A stretch of DNA of 64,000 nt, taken from contig JANNOQ010000007.1 in the NCBI GenBank assembly GCA_031399085.1, positions 85,098 to 149,097 of the forward strand. Direction: 5' to 3'. Position 1 is the stretch's first letter. The number at the start of each line of letters is the position of its first letter. The notes under the pieces are model-generated. The model was not told where the DNA came from. It saw nothing but the letters and a program-made list of their open reading frames with translations, and made no database searches. The DNA is from R-RK-3 sp031399085. GTDB lineage: Bacteria > Pseudomonadota > Alphaproteobacteria > Rhizobiales > Rhodomicrobiaceae. Of the stretch, positions 16,921-25,373 are shown in pieces. Position numbers and translations under genes: made by a program.

Positions 16921-18216
16921 ATGCCCGATATTCGTTGGCCGGCCGGAATTAACCCCTCAAGCGAATTCGCCACGGTGATCGAGCAGGCGGGTGGCGCGCG
17001 GGACAGCTTGTTCGTCACGGGACGGGCCGGAACCGGCAAATCCACGCTTCTCCGCTGCCTCAAAAACAACCTGCCGCAGAAGACGGCCGTGCTCGCGCCG
17101 ACAGGCCTCGCGGCGGTGAACGTTCATGGCCAGACCATCCACTCCTTTTTCGGCTTCCCGCCGCAGCTCATCACGGCGGACATCGTCAAACGCTGCCGGC
17201 GCGCGGCGCTCTTCCGCAGCATCGAAACGATCATCATCGACGAGGTGTCGATGGTGCGCGCCGACCTGATGCAGGGCATCGACATGGCGCTGCGGCTGAC
17301 GCGGAAGCAGCCGGCGACGCCCTTTGGCGGCGTGCAGATCATCGCGATGGGCGATTTGCATCAGCTTCCACCCGTCATGCGCGGCCGCGAAATGATGGAG
17401 CAGTTCAGCGACAGCTTCGGCGGCATCTATTTCTTCCACGCGCCCGTCTTCCGGGACGCGCCGCTCGGCCTGATCGAGTTGAACACCGTCTATCGCCAGC
17501 GCGACGAGGCGTTCATCGAAGCGCTCAACGGCGTTCGCGAAGGCGAGCCGTCGCGCAACCATTTCGAGCTTCTGAACGAGCGGGTCGCGGCCTTCCGCTC
17601 GCTCCCCGATTGCGACGATTACATCGTCCTGACGCCGATCAATCAGGCGGCCGATACCACCAACCGCGTGTTTTTGGACCGATTGCCGGGCAAGGCCGAA
17701 CAGTTCGACGCAATCATAACCGGCAAGTTCGACGCCTCCGCCTGTCCCACGGATCCGACGCTGGTGTTGAAAGTCGGCTCCAAGGTCGTGCTTTTGCGAA
17801 ACGACCCCGACAAACGCTGGGTGAACGGCACGCAAGCGCGGATTTCGCGCATCGAGGGCCGCACGGTGTGGGTGGAGGTTGCCGGCACGGAGCATGAGCT
17901 GGAACCGGTCACCTGGGAAAGCATCCGTTACGATCAGGATACCGAGACCGGCCAGATGGTCGAAACCGTGGCGGGATCGTTCCGGCAGCTGCCGGTGCGG
18001 CTCGCCTGGGCGCTGACGATCCACAAGAGCCAGGGCATGACGCTCGACAAGGTCTATGTCGATTTCGGCCGGGGTACCTTCGCGCACGGCCAGGCCTATG
18101 TCGCGCTCAGCCGCGCCCGTTCGCTGGAGGGCCTGGCGCTGGCACGGCCGATCCGGCAGTCCGACATTATTTTCGATGAAAATGCGCTTGGGTACCGATC
18201 TGTATTCGGGCGGTAA
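16921..18216 (+). CDS. PIF1/RecD2-like superfamily 1 DNA helicase (AAA family ATPase)
   Basis: The ATG at 16921 gives 431 residues; a TTG at 16873 would add 16. Walker A is VTGRAGTGKSTLLRCL, followed by PTGLAAVNVHGQTIHSFFGF (motif Ia), Walker B IIIDEVSMVRAD, motif III AMGDLHQLPPV, and the C-terminal motif V/VI WALTIHKSQGMTLDKVYVDF with YVALSRARSLEGL. This is the compact PIF1-type 5'-3' helicase layout found as a single gene in many bacteria, thought to act in recombination or fork repair. It is monocistronic here, after the dinD scar and before a palindromic element. Confidence 0.88.
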   Translation: MPDIRWPAGINPSSEFATVIEQAGGARDSLFVTGRAGTGKSTLLRCLKNNLPQKTAVLAPTGLAAVNVHGQTIHSFFGFPPQLITADIVKRCRRAALFRSIETIIIDEVSMVRADLMQGIDMALRLTRKQPATPFGGVQIIAMGDLHQLPPVMRGREMMEQFSDSFGGIYFFHAPVFRDAPLGLIELNTVYRQRDEAFIEALNGVREGEPSRNHFELLNERVAAFRSLPDCDDYIVLTPINQAADTTNRVFLDRLPGKAEQFDAIITGKFDASACPTDPTLVLKVGSKVVLLRNDPDKRWVNGTQARISRIEGRTVWVEVAGTEHELEPVTWESIRYDQDTETGQMVETVAGSFRQLPVRLAWALTIHKSQGMTLDKVYVDFGRGTFAHGQAYVALSRARSLEGLALARPIRQSDIIFDENALGYRSVFGR

Positions 18217-18219
18217 GTC

Positions 18220-18380
18220 GCTACTGCGAAAAAAAACGCATACTCCGCGTCGTCCCGGAAGCCCGCAGGGCTATCCGGGACCCAATGGCCCCTCCGCACG
18301 TGCCTTGCTGTGTATCGAGGCCAATGGGTCCCGGCTCTTCGGCCGGGACGACGAAAGGCGGAAGCTGGTTTCGCAGTAGC
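18220..18380. repeat. 161-bp MITE-like inverted-repeat element
   Basis: The ends are perfect 11-base inverted repeats, GCTACTGCGAA (18220-18230) and TTCGCAGTAGC (18370-18380). Inside lie two more matched pairs: CGTCGTCCCGG (18248-18258) with CCGGGACGACG (18343-18353), and CCGGGACCCAATGGCC (18275-18290) with GGCCAATGGGTCCCGG (18319-18334, one mismatch). No clear target duplication is seen. The inner unit recurs in diverged form at 22310-22440 and partly at 28644-28653. No transposase is present. It lies between the helicase and dapB. Confidence 0.75.
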
Positions 18381-18498
18381 CTCCAACGGGAGCGCGTTGG
18401 GTGAGAGGAAAAAGCAACGCTCGCCGCGAGCAGCGCTTTATGTCCGCCGGCATGGCTGCTATAGGGCAAGCCAGTAAAACCAGATATCTCGTGTCACC

Positions 18499-19296
18499 AT
18501 GAACCTTGCAATTATGGGCGCGGCCGGACGGATGGGACAAGCCATCGTCCGCCTGCTCCACGAAATGCCGGACTGCGCAATTTCCGGCGGCACCGAGCCG
18601 GAAGGCTCGCCCAAGCTCGGCGCCGATATTGGCGAGGTGGCGGGCGTCGGCAAGCTGGGCGTGGCCATTACCGCCGACCCGCTGGAGCTTTTCATCCGCT
18701 CCGAGGGCGTGATCGACTTCACCTCTCCGGAGGCGACGGTTGAGCACGCAACGCTCGCGGCGCAAGCCCGCATCGTGCATGTGATCGGCACGACAGGGCT
18801 GTCGCCGCAGCAGCAGGACAGCATTCTGGCCGCCTCGCGCCACGCGGTCATCGTCCAATCCGGCAATATGAGTCTGGGCGTCAATCTGCTGGCGGCGCTA
18901 GTGCGGAAGGCCGCCGAACTGCTCGGCCCGGATTACGATGTGGAGATCGTCGAGATGCATCATCGGCTGAAGGTGGATGCGCCCTCCGGCACGGCGCTGA
19001 TGCTGGGTCGGGCCGCCGCCGATGGCCGCCAAATCGGGCTGGAGGATCATTCCATGCGTGCGCGGGACGGACATACCGGCATTCGCAAACGCGGCGATAT
19101 CGGCTTTGCCGCCTTGCGCGGCGGCGATGTCATCGGCGATCATACGGTGGTGTTCGCGGGGCCGAGCGAGCGTTTGGAACTTACCCATCGCGCCAGTGAC
19201 CGGCAGCTTTTCGCACGCGGCGCGGTGCGGGCGGCGCAATGGGGCCTCGGCAAACCGCCCGGGCTTTATTCGATGCAGGATGTGCTCGGACTTTAA
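18499..19296 (+). CDS. dapB: 4-hydroxy-tetrahydrodipicolinate reductase
   Basis: Second committed step to diaminopimelate and lysine. The 265-residue protein has the Rossmann loop IMGAAGRMGQAIVRLL, the GTTGLSPQQQ segment, and the catalytic block EMHHRLKVDAPSGTALMLG (His/Lys and the PSGT substrate loop). The last residues, GLYSMQDVLGL, are typical. It stands 22 bp before gpmA, an order kept in rhizobia. The pathway is shared with lysC at 48.4 kb. Confidence 0.96.
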   Translation: MNLAIMGAAGRMGQAIVRLLHEMPDCAISGGTEPEGSPKLGADIGEVAGVGKLGVAITADPLELFIRSEGVIDFTSPEATVEHATLAAQARIVHVIGTTGLSPQQQDSILAASRHAVIVQSGNMSLGVNLLAALVRKAAELLGPDYDVEIVEMHHRLKVDAPSGTALMLGRAAADGRQIGLEDHSMRARDGHTGIRKRGDIGFAALRGGDVIGDHTVVFAGPSERLELTHRASDRQLFARGAVRAAQWGLGKPPGLYSMQDVLGL

Positions 19297-19318
19297 CGCG
19301 CAAAGCAAAAGGGCAGCG

Positions 19319-19939
19319 ATGGACAATATCCTGGTGTTGGTCCGCCACGGCGAAAGCGAGTGGAACAAGCTCAACCTGTTCACCGGCTGGCGCGATGTCG
19401 ATCTGACGCAAACCGGCGTTGCGGAAGCGCGCCGCGCAGGGCGGCTGCTGACCGAGGCGGGCGCGCATTTCGATATCGCGTTTACAAGCGTCCTGAAGCG
19501 GGCGCAGCGCACTTTGGACCTGATTTTAGAGGAAATCGGTCAAGCCGGCCTCGAAACCATCAAGGACCAGGCGCTGAACGAGCGCGACTATGGCGAGCTG
19601 TCCGGTCTCAACAAGGACGATGCGCGGGCGCGCTGGGGCGAGGAACAGGTGCATATCTGGCGCCGTTCCTACGACATCCCCCCGCCCGGCGGCGAGAGCC
19701 TGAAGGACACGGCGGCGCGGGTCCTGCCCTATTACGAGAGCCGCATCTGGCCGGTGGTGCAGGGCGGTAAAAATGTGATTGTCGCCGCGCACGGCAATTC
19801 GCTGCGCGCGTTGGTTATGAAGCTGGACGGGCTGAGCCGCGATGAGGTGCTGAAGCTCAATCTTGCGACGGGTGCGCCCATAATCTACCGGCTTAACCCG
19901 GACGGCTCAGTCGCGGCAAAGCGCGATCTCGCGACCTAA
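19319..19939 (+). CDS. gpmA: 2,3-bisphosphoglycerate-dependent phosphoglycerate mutase
   Basis: Interconverts 3- and 2-phosphoglycerate. The ATG at 19319 gives 206 residues, the short alphaproteobacterial form. The phospho-histidine motif is VLVRHGESEWNKLNLFTGW, and the second histidine lies in VAAHGNSLRALV. DYGELSGLNKDDARARWGEEQ also fits the family. The open frame upstream of the ATG overlaps dapB and is not mutase-like. The following 94 bp before the convergent DUF2244 gene include a CCGCCGC/GCGGCGG hairpin that may end transcription. Confidence 0.95.
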   Translation: MDNILVLVRHGESEWNKLNLFTGWRDVDLTQTGVAEARRAGRLLTEAGAHFDIAFTSVLKRAQRTLDLILEEIGQAGLETIKDQALNERDYGELSGLNKDDARARWGEEQVHIWRRSYDIPPPGGESLKDTAARVLPYYESRIWPVVQGGKNVIVAAHGNSLRALVMKLDGLSRDEVLKLNLATGAPIIYRLNPDGSVAAKRDLAT

Positions 19940-20033
19940 ATCCACCGCCCCGCTTGCCTGCTACCGCCGCAACAGGCTAAAGGAGCGGCGGCCGGGTGAG
20001 GGGATTGTGAGTGAGAGCACAGCGAATGAGGTG

Positions 20034-20528
20034 CTAAACTTTCGACCCCCGCACATCATAAAGCGCCGCGTCCAGCGCATGGGCGAAGCCGCGTTTTTCA
20101 TCGTCGCTCAGAAAACTGCCGACCGGCAGCGCCCTTCCGTGCGACCGGAGATATAGCCGGTTGGCGCTGTTTTCGCTTTCCTGCAGCTCCAGCCGCACCC
20201 AATAGGGATTGAAACTCCAACTCTGCTCCCGGCCGGACGGGTGGATGCGCGTTACCTTCAATTCGTCCTGCGTCAACTCGATCGTCTCACGCAGCCGCGC
20301 GGCCCGATAGTTGAGGCGGAAAGCGCCGTAAATCAGCAGCACGTCGAGGCCGAAAAAGCCCAAGACCGGCCAGGCGCCCTGCATGTAAAAGGCAATGCCG
20401 GTGACAAAGCTCACCAGGCTGATGACGCCCATCAGGACGATAAACCCCTTGCGCCCAAGCGAGCGATGAGGCAGCAAGACAGCGCTGAAATGGGCTTGCG
20501 GCGATTTGGCGATGTCATTGTCGATCAT
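20034..20528 (-). CDS. DUF2244 domain membrane protein
   Basis: 164 residues from the ATG at 20528. Two adjacent hydrophobic segments (FIVLMGVISLVSFVTGIAFY and AWPVLGFFGLDVLLIYGAF) precede a soluble C-terminal half with TRIHPSGREQSWSFNPYWVRL and GSFLSDDEKRGFAHALDAAL. That is the DUF2244 signature: the protein is mostly found beside nth or cytochrome oxidase genes and has no known activity. It is divergent from nth, 45 bp apart. The frame upstream of the chosen start is antisense to nth and is ignored. Confidence 0.85.
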   Translation of the reverse strand: MIDNDIAKSPQAHFSAVLLPHRSLGRKGFIVLMGVISLVSFVTGIAFYMQGAWPVLGFFGLDVLLIYGAFRLNYRAARLRETIELTQDELKVTRIHPSGREQSWSFNPYWVRLELQESENSANRLYLRSHGRALPVGSFLSDDEKRGFAHALDAALYDVRGSKV

Positions 20529-20573
20529 AAAGGCCAAAGATAGTCGAGAAGCCCGGCCTCGGGAAATGCTAAG

Positions 20574-21308
20574 TTGGCGTTGAAAATCAAATCGAAATCG
20601 CGCGCCAAGGCAGGCCAACCGAAACGGCTCGGCGCCGCCCAGATCGAGGAGATTTTCCGTCGCTTCCGGCAAGCCAATCCCGAGCCGAAAAGCGAGTTGG
20701 ATTATGTAAACCCTTACACGCTGCTTGTCGCCGTTGTGCTCTCTGCCCAAGCGACGGATGCGGGTGTCAACAAGGCGACGCGCGGTCTTTTCAAACTGGC
20801 GGATACGCCCGAAAAGATGTTGGCGCTCGGCCAGGAGCGGGTTCAAGACGCGATCAAGAGCATTGGCCTGTTTCGAAACAAGGCGAAGAATGTCATGGCG
20901 CTCTCGCAAAAGCTCGCCGAGGAGCATAGCGGCGATGTGCCAGGCGACAGGGCCGCGCTGGAAGCGCTTCCAGGCGTCGGGCGCAAGACAGCCAACGTCG
21001 TGCTGAATGTCGCCTTCGCGAGGCCCACCATGGCAGTCGACACGCATATTTTCCGCGTTGCCAATCGCATTGGCCTCGCCGAAGGTAAGACGCCGCTCGC
21101 CGTCGAGCTGGATCTGGAGCGCGCGGTGCCGGCGGAATTCATGCTCCACGCGCATCACTGGCTGATCCTGCACGGACGCTATGTCTGTAAGGCGCGCAAG
21201 CCGGAATGCCCGCGTTGTCCGATCGCCGATCTGTGCCTATACGAGCCGAAAACCACGTTAGCTGAATTGAAAGTTGCAAGGATAACCAATGGTGCAGCCG
21301 CTTCATGA
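20574..21308 (+). CDS. nth: Endonuclease III (DNA glycosylase/AP lyase)
   Basis: Removes oxidised pyrimidines and cleaves abasic sites. The 244-residue protein has the helix-hairpin-helix LEALPGVGRKTANVVLNVAF with the catalytic lysine, then AVDTHIFRVANRIGL with the catalytic aspartate. A C-terminal iron-sulphur loop CKARKPECPRCPIADLC has four cysteines in 6-2-5 spacing. The start appears to be TTG at 20574, since no ATG lies before the conserved IFRRFRQANPEPKSELDYV region; start confidence is moderate. The end overlaps the next gene by 20 bp. Confidence 0.94.
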   Translation: MALKIKSKSRAKAGQPKRLGAAQIEEIFRRFRQANPEPKSELDYVNPYTLLVAVVLSAQATDAGVNKATRGLFKLADTPEKMLALGQERVQDAIKSIGLFRNKAKNVMALSQKLAEEHSGDVPGDRAALEALPGVGRKTANVVLNVAFARPTMAVDTHIFRVANRIGLAEGKTPLAVELDLERAVPAEFMLHAHHWLILHGRYVCKARKPECPRCPIADLCLYEPKTTLAELKVARITNGAAAS

Positions 21309-22284
21309 CGTCGTAGGCCTTGGCAGCGCGATCGTTGACATCATCGCCCGCTGCGATGACGCCTTCATTCAGGCGCAGGGCCTGTCGAAAGGGACCATGC
21401 GTTTGATGGACGCGGCCGAGGCGGCGCGGCTTTACGCCGAAATGGGGCCTGGCGTCGAGGTCAGCGGCGGCACGGTGCCGAACACCTGCGTCGGCCTCGC
21501 CTCGTTCGGCGGCAAGGCCGCTTTCATGGGCAAGACGGCGAACGATGCGTTCGGCGAGATTTTCGCTCATGATCTGCGCGCCGCCGGCGTCACGTTCAAC
21601 ACCGCGCCATCGCAGGGAGGCGCGCCGACGGCGCAATGTCTCATCCTCGTCACGCCCGACGGCGAGCGGACGATGAACACGTTTCTCGGCGCGTCGTCCG
21701 AGCTCAGCACGGCGGAACTCGACCCCGAGCTGATCGGTGGGGCAAATTTGCTCTATCTGGAGGGCTATTCGTTCGATGGGCCGGCGGCGAAAGCGGCGTT
21801 TCATGAAGCAGCAAAGATCGCGCGGGCGGCGGGCACCACCGTGTCGCTAACGCTGTCCGACCCGTTCTGCGTCGAGCGCCACCGTGAGGCGTTTCTCGAC
21901 TTCATCCGAGGCGGCGTCGATCTGCTGTTCGCCAATCAGCGCGAAGTGCTGGCGCTGTACCAGACCGAGAATCTGTATGCGGCCTGCACGCAACTGCGCG
22001 CCGATTGTGCCCTGTCGGCGGTGACGCGCAGCGCGGAGGGCTCCGTCATCGTCACGCCGGACGCGATGCTCGAAATTCCGGCCGAACCGATCGAGCGGAT
22101 CGTCGACACGACCGGCGCGGGCGACCTCTACGCGGCGGGATTCCTCTTCGGCCACGCGCGCGGTCTCGATCTGCGGATCTGCGGACGCCTCGCCAGCATC
22201 GCGGCGGCGGAGGTGATTTCGCATATCGGCCCGCGCCCGGAAACCTCGCTCGCCGCGCTGGCGCGGGCGCAAAACCTAATTTGA
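21289..22284 (+). CDS. Adenosine kinase-like PfkB family sugar/nucleoside kinase
   Basis: 331 residues, starting inside the 3' end of nth. The N-terminal VVGLGSAIVDIIARCDDAFI and GGTVPNTCVGLASFGGKAAFMGK match PfkB signature 1. DTTGAGDLYAAGFLFGHARG is signature 2, with the catalytic aspartate and anion hole. Close alphaproteobacterial relatives beside nth are annotated as adenosine kinases, which salvage adenosine to AMP, but specificity is not provable here. The overlap suggests co-transcription with nth. Confidence 0.88.
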   Translation: MVQPLHDVVGLGSAIVDIIARCDDAFIQAQGLSKGTMRLMDAAEAARLYAEMGPGVEVSGGTVPNTCVGLASFGGKAAFMGKTANDAFGEIFAHDLRAAGVTFNTAPSQGGAPTAQCLILVTPDGERTMNTFLGASSELSTAELDPELIGGANLLYLEGYSFDGPAAKAAFHEAAKIARAAGTTVSLTLSDPFCVERHREAFLDFIRGGVDLLFANQREVLALYQTENLYAACTQLRADCALSAVTRSAEGSVIVTPDAMLEIPAEPIERIVDTTGAGDLYAAGFLFGHARGLDLRICGRLASIAAAEVISHIGPRPETSLAALARAQNLI

Positions 22285-22309
22285 TGCAGCTCCAAATCAT
22301 GGAAACTGG

Positions 22310-22440
22310 CGTCGCCCCGGACACCGGCTCGTTGGCCGGTGCAAGCGAAGCGAAGCGGAGATCCGGGGGCCATTGGCGGATCAATTATCGATGTGCCTAA
22401 CGATGAGGTCAATAGGCCCCGGATCAAGTCCGGGGCGACG
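22310..22440. repeat. Second palindromic element with GTCG(T/C)CCCGG ends
   Basis: Perfect 13-base inverted ends, CGTCGCCCCGGAC (22310-22322) and GTCCGGGGCGACG (22428-22440), enclose GGGGGCCATTGG and AATAGGCCCC segments. These resemble the inner units of the element at 18220-18380 in order and sense. The outer GCTACTGCGAA ends of that element are missing, so this is a shorter or older copy. It separates the convergent adenosine-kinase-like and TRIC genes and may serve as a bidirectional terminator. Confidence 0.65.
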
Positions 22441-22455
22441 AATGATGGTCTTGCG

Positions 22456-23082
22456 TTAATACTTCCGCCCCTCGCGCGGCTTGTAGCGGGGCAACGACCA
22501 CCCGAACACTATGGCTCCAGCGCGAAGCCCAAAGCCAACAATCACGGCGATAATGGCCGCAACCCATGTCGAGGCGCTGAGGCTGGCCGCGCCAAGATAG
22601 GTCGCGGCGGAGGCGAGCGCGGCGGTGGCGTATAATTCCGGCTTGAGAATGAGCGGCCGTTCCTCGCTGATGACGTCGCGCATCATGCCGCCGAAGGTCG
22701 CCGTGATCACGCCGAGCGCCGCCGCCACGATCATGCCTGCGCCCGACCCGGCGGCGACATGCGCCCCCAGCACGCCATAGGCCGCGAGGCCAATGGCATC
22801 GAGCCAGAGCAGGACGGGATAGCGCTTTTGGATGAGGTGGGCGGTGAAGAAGGAAAACGTCGCCGCCGTAAGGCAGATCACCAGATAGGACTGATCGGCG
22901 ATCCAGAACACGGGCCGGTCGAGAATGATGTCCCGCACAGTGCCGCCGCCGATGCCGGTCAACGTGGCGAGGAGCGCAAAGCCGATGAGGTCCATCTGCT
23001 TGCGGCTCGCAACCAGCGCGCCGGTCGTGGCGAACACTGCGACGCCGATGATGTCGAGGGCGTGGATGAGGGGTGGGAGCAT
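22456..23082 (-). CDS. Trimeric intracellular cation (TRIC)-type channel protein, UPF0126
   Basis: A 208-residue inner-membrane protein with about seven hydrophobic segments. The two-fold repeat typical of the family is visible: LLATLTGIGGGTVRDIILDR and LGVITATFGGMMRDVISEER each carry a GG-x(2)-RD motif. Bacterial TRIC homologues form trimeric cation-permeable channels; older annotation calls them UPF0126. It lies 39 bp downstream of the coaA stop on the same strand. Confidence 0.9.
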   Translation of the reverse strand: MLPPLIHALDIIGVAVFATTGALVASRKQMDLIGFALLATLTGIGGGTVRDIILDRPVFWIADQSYLVICLTAATFSFFTAHLIQKRYPVLLWLDAIGLAAYGVLGAHVAAGSGAGMIVAAALGVITATFGGMMRDVISEERPLILKPELYATAALASAATYLGAASLSASTWVAAIIAVIVGFGLRAGAIVFGWSLPRYKPREGRKY

Positions 23083-23121
23083 GAACGGTCCGGGTGGTGC
23101 TTGCGGTAGGTTGGGGCAGCT

Positions 23122-24087
23122 CTAAAGTTTTCGCAACCGCACCGTTTCGATCAAATGATCCGCGCCCTTATCCAGGATCAAATCCGCCCGCTGCCGCGTC
23201 GGCAAGATATTCTCCTCTAAATTCCGCAAATTGATCCGGCGCCAGATATCCAGCGCCACCTTCTGCGACTCCTCATCGGTTAAATTCGCGTAACGGTGGA
23301 AATACGCCGCAGGGTCGCGGAAGGCCGTCTCGCGCAAGGCGTTGAAGCGCGTCACGTACCAATCCTCGATCACCTTCGGCGCGGCATGGATGTAAATTGA
23401 GAAATCGAAGAAATCCGACACGAACGGAATAGCTTCGCCGTCCTTGGGCAATTTCGCCGGCTGCAGCACGTTCAGGCCCTCGACGATCAGCACGTCGGGG
23501 CGGTCGATGACGGTATGCTCGCCAGCACGGATGTCGTAGCTGAAATGGGAATAGACCGGCGCGGTCACATTGGGCCGCCCGGCCTTCACATCGGCCATGA
23601 ATTGCAATAGCGCCTTCTGGTCGAAACTGTCGGGGAAACCCTTGCGGTTCATGATGTCGCGTTCTTCCAACACGGCGTTCGGCAGCAGGAAGCCGTCGGT
23701 TGCCACGATGTCGACGCGCGGATGATTGGGCCAGCGGGCGAGCAGCGCGCGCAGCACGCGGGCGCTGGTGCTCTTGCCGACGGCGACGCTGCCGGCGATG
23801 CCGATGATGAACGGCGTTTTGCCGTCGCGATTGCCGAGAAATCCGGAGGTCTCGGAATGCAGTTTCTGCGTTGCGGCGACGTAAAGGTTCAACAGGCGCG
23901 AGAGCGGCAGATAAATGTCCACGACCTCGTCAGCCGAAATCCGCTCGATGACGCCGGAGAGCTGCTCGACCTCCGCGTCCGAGAGCGTCATCGGCGTATC
24001 GGCGCGCAATTTTGCCCATTCCTTGCGGGAAAAGACGCGGTAGGGAGAAAATTCAAGCAGCGAGCGCCGTGCCGGTCGGGTGAGCAT
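23122..24087 (-). CDS. coaA: Pantothenate kinase, type I
   Basis: First committed step of CoA synthesis, feedback-inhibited by CoA in the family. The 321-residue protein has the N-terminal FSPYRVFSRKEWAKLR and P-loop GIAGSVAVGKSTSARVLRALL. TDGFLLPNAVLEERDIMNRK and DVLIVEGLNVLQ match substrate and Mg regions, and FDFSIYIHAAPKVIEDWYV closes the core. It follows hisE by 3 bp. With coaE at 6 kb, both ends of the CoA pathway are encoded near the origin. Confidence 0.95.
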   Translation of the reverse strand: MLTRPARRSLLEFSPYRVFSRKEWAKLRADTPMTLSDAEVEQLSGVIERISADEVVDIYLPLSRLLNLYVAATQKLHSETSGFLGNRDGKTPFIIGIAGSVAVGKSTSARVLRALLARWPNHPRVDIVATDGFLLPNAVLEERDIMNRKGFPDSFDQKALLQFMADVKAGRPNVTAPVYSHFSYDIRAGEHTVIDRPDVLIVEGLNVLQPAKLPKDGEAIPFVSDFFDFSIYIHAAPKVIEDWYVTRFNALRETAFRDPAAYFHRYANLTDEESQKVALDIWRRINLRNLEENILPTRQRADLILDKGADHLIETVRLRKL

Positions 24088-24090
24088 TGG

Positions 24091-24420
24091 CTAACTCTGC
24101 GGCCCGCGCCGCGAAGCCTTCTCGGCCAGGCCGGACTGGCGCGTTCTGGCGTCGAGGATCGTCAGGACATCATCGAGCGCGACGCCGCGCACTTCCAGCA
24201 GCACCAAGAGGTGATAAAGCACGTCCGCCGCTTCGGCTTTCAGCGCTTCGCCATCATCGCCGAGTGCGGCGATAATCGTCTCGATCGCCTCCTCACCAAA
24301 CTTGCGCGCGCATTTGGCCGGGCCGCCGTCGAGGAGTTGGCGCGTGTAGGACGGCTCGCCCGCCGCGTGCCGTCGCGCCCGGATCGTATCGGCGAGTGTG
24401 GACAGAGTATCGCTGGACAT
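24091..24420 (-). CDS. hisE: Phosphoribosyl-ATP pyrophosphatase
   Basis: Second step of histidine synthesis: hydrolysis of PR-ATP to PR-AMP. The ATG at 24420 gives 109 residues, near the usual 107; an ATG at 24456 would add 12. The MazG-like metal site is visible in ARKFGEEAIETIIAAL (ExxE) and KAEAADVLYHLLVLLEVRG (ExxD). No other his genes are in the window, although hisE commonly precedes coaA at the end of a his cluster in rhizobia. No clear ribosome site supports either start. Confidence 0.92.
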   Translation of the reverse strand: MSSDTLSTLADTIRARRHAAGEPSYTRQLLDGGPAKCARKFGEEAIETIIAALGDDGEALKAEAADVLYHLLVLLEVRGVALDDVLTILDARTRQSGLAEKASRRGPQS

Positions 24421-24508
24421 GACCGCGTCTGCCGTCTCACGGCGCTTGGAGTTCATCAACGACGAGCAGCGCGGGCCAACGACGACCGGCGCGCGCCGCC
24501 ATCCTTAG

Positions 24509-24550
24509 CGGAACTTACGTTTGAAATCATCCATAGTTAGGTAAGTTCCG
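24509..24550. terminator. Perfect 10-bp inverted repeat between the PLP protein gene and hisE
   Basis: CGGAACTTAC (24509-24518) is mirrored by GTAAGTTCCG (24541-24550) with a 22-base loop. Both adjoining genes are on the minus strand, with the PLP-binding protein gene downstream at 24573-25247 reading toward this site. No T-run follows on either strand. It could end the PLP-protein transcript or be an operator for hisE-coaA. The function is inferred only from position. Confidence 0.35.
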
Positions 24551-24572
24551 AGGGCGATTTTTGACCGGCGTG

Positions 24573-25247
24573 TCAGATTCGCTCGCCGAAGATCGCTGAG
24601 CCTATTCGGACATGGGTTGCGCCGAGCCGGATGGCGGTCTCGAAATCGGCGCTCATGCCCATGCTGAGTTGGGCGAGGCCGAGGTCCGCGGCGAGTTGCG
24701 CCAAGAGGCCGAAATGAGCCTCGGGGGCCGCGTCCACGGGCGGGATGCACATCAAGCCGACGACGTCCAAGCCGAATGCGTCGCGGCATTGTGTCAAGAA
24801 GGGCCGCGTATCCTCGGGCGCGATGCCGGCTTTTTGCGCCTCGCGGCCGGTGTTTACCTGGATGAACAGCTTCGGATGGCGTCCCTGCGCGGCGCTTTCC
24901 CCCGCGATCGCCTGCGCAATTTTCGGCCGGTCCAGCGTGTGGATGACATCGAACAGCGCCACCGCCTCGCGGGTCTTGTTGGATTGCAGCGGACCGATTA
25001 AATGCAGCTCAATGTCGGGATGCGCTTCGCGCAGCGGCGGCCATTTGGACCTTGCTTCCTGCACCCGGTTCTCGCCAAAGATGCGCTGACCGGCCTCGAT
25101 TGCTGGCAGAATGCCCTGAGCGTCATAAGTCTTTGTCACGGCGACCAATGTGACATTGTCCGTGGTGCGCCCCGCATTTTGAGCCGCTACGGCGATCCTC
25201 CCGCGGATTGTCCGCAGCCTGTCCGCCGCCTGGTTGCGATTTTCCAT
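24573..25247 (-). CDS. YggS/PLPBP family pyridoxal phosphate homeostasis protein
   Basis: 224 residues. The PLP lysine sits in VTLVAVTKTYDAQGILPAIEAG, followed by FGENRVQEARSKWP and ELHLIGPLQSNKTREAV. The phosphate-binding end is QLSMGMSADFETAIRLGATHVRIGS. Members bind PLP without a known enzymatic reaction and balance B6 vitamers and amino-acid pools. Its start is divergent from leuS, with 126 bp between. Confidence 0.93.
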   Translation of the reverse strand: MENRNQAADRLRTIRGRIAVAAQNAGRTTDNVTLVAVTKTYDAQGILPAIEAGQRIFGENRVQEARSKWPPLREAHPDIELHLIGPLQSNKTREAVALFDVIHTLDRPKIAQAIAGESAAQGRHPKLFIQVNTGREAQKAGIAPEDTRPFLTQCRDAFGLDVVGLMCIPPVDAAPEAHFGLLAQLAADLGLAQLSMGMSADFETAIRLGATHVRIGSAIFGERI

Positions 25248-25373
25248 CCTGTATCCGAAAGCTCAGAATATTGTGGCAGTGGCTCAAGCGCTGCTTGACC
25301 GCACCCGGGTTTTTCGGCTGGATACCACACCGAACGGCGCCGCGTCCCATGCGCCAAACAAAAGACACTCATC

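Noticed and set aside
16957..18087. 376-codon minus-strand frame opposite the helicase
   Set aside because: Helicase motifs on the plus strand are unambiguous; the antisense frame has no motif or ribosome site.
18292..18304. CACGTG in the 18.2-kb repeat as parS
   Set aside because: Flanks (CCGCACGTGCCT) do not match the parS arms.
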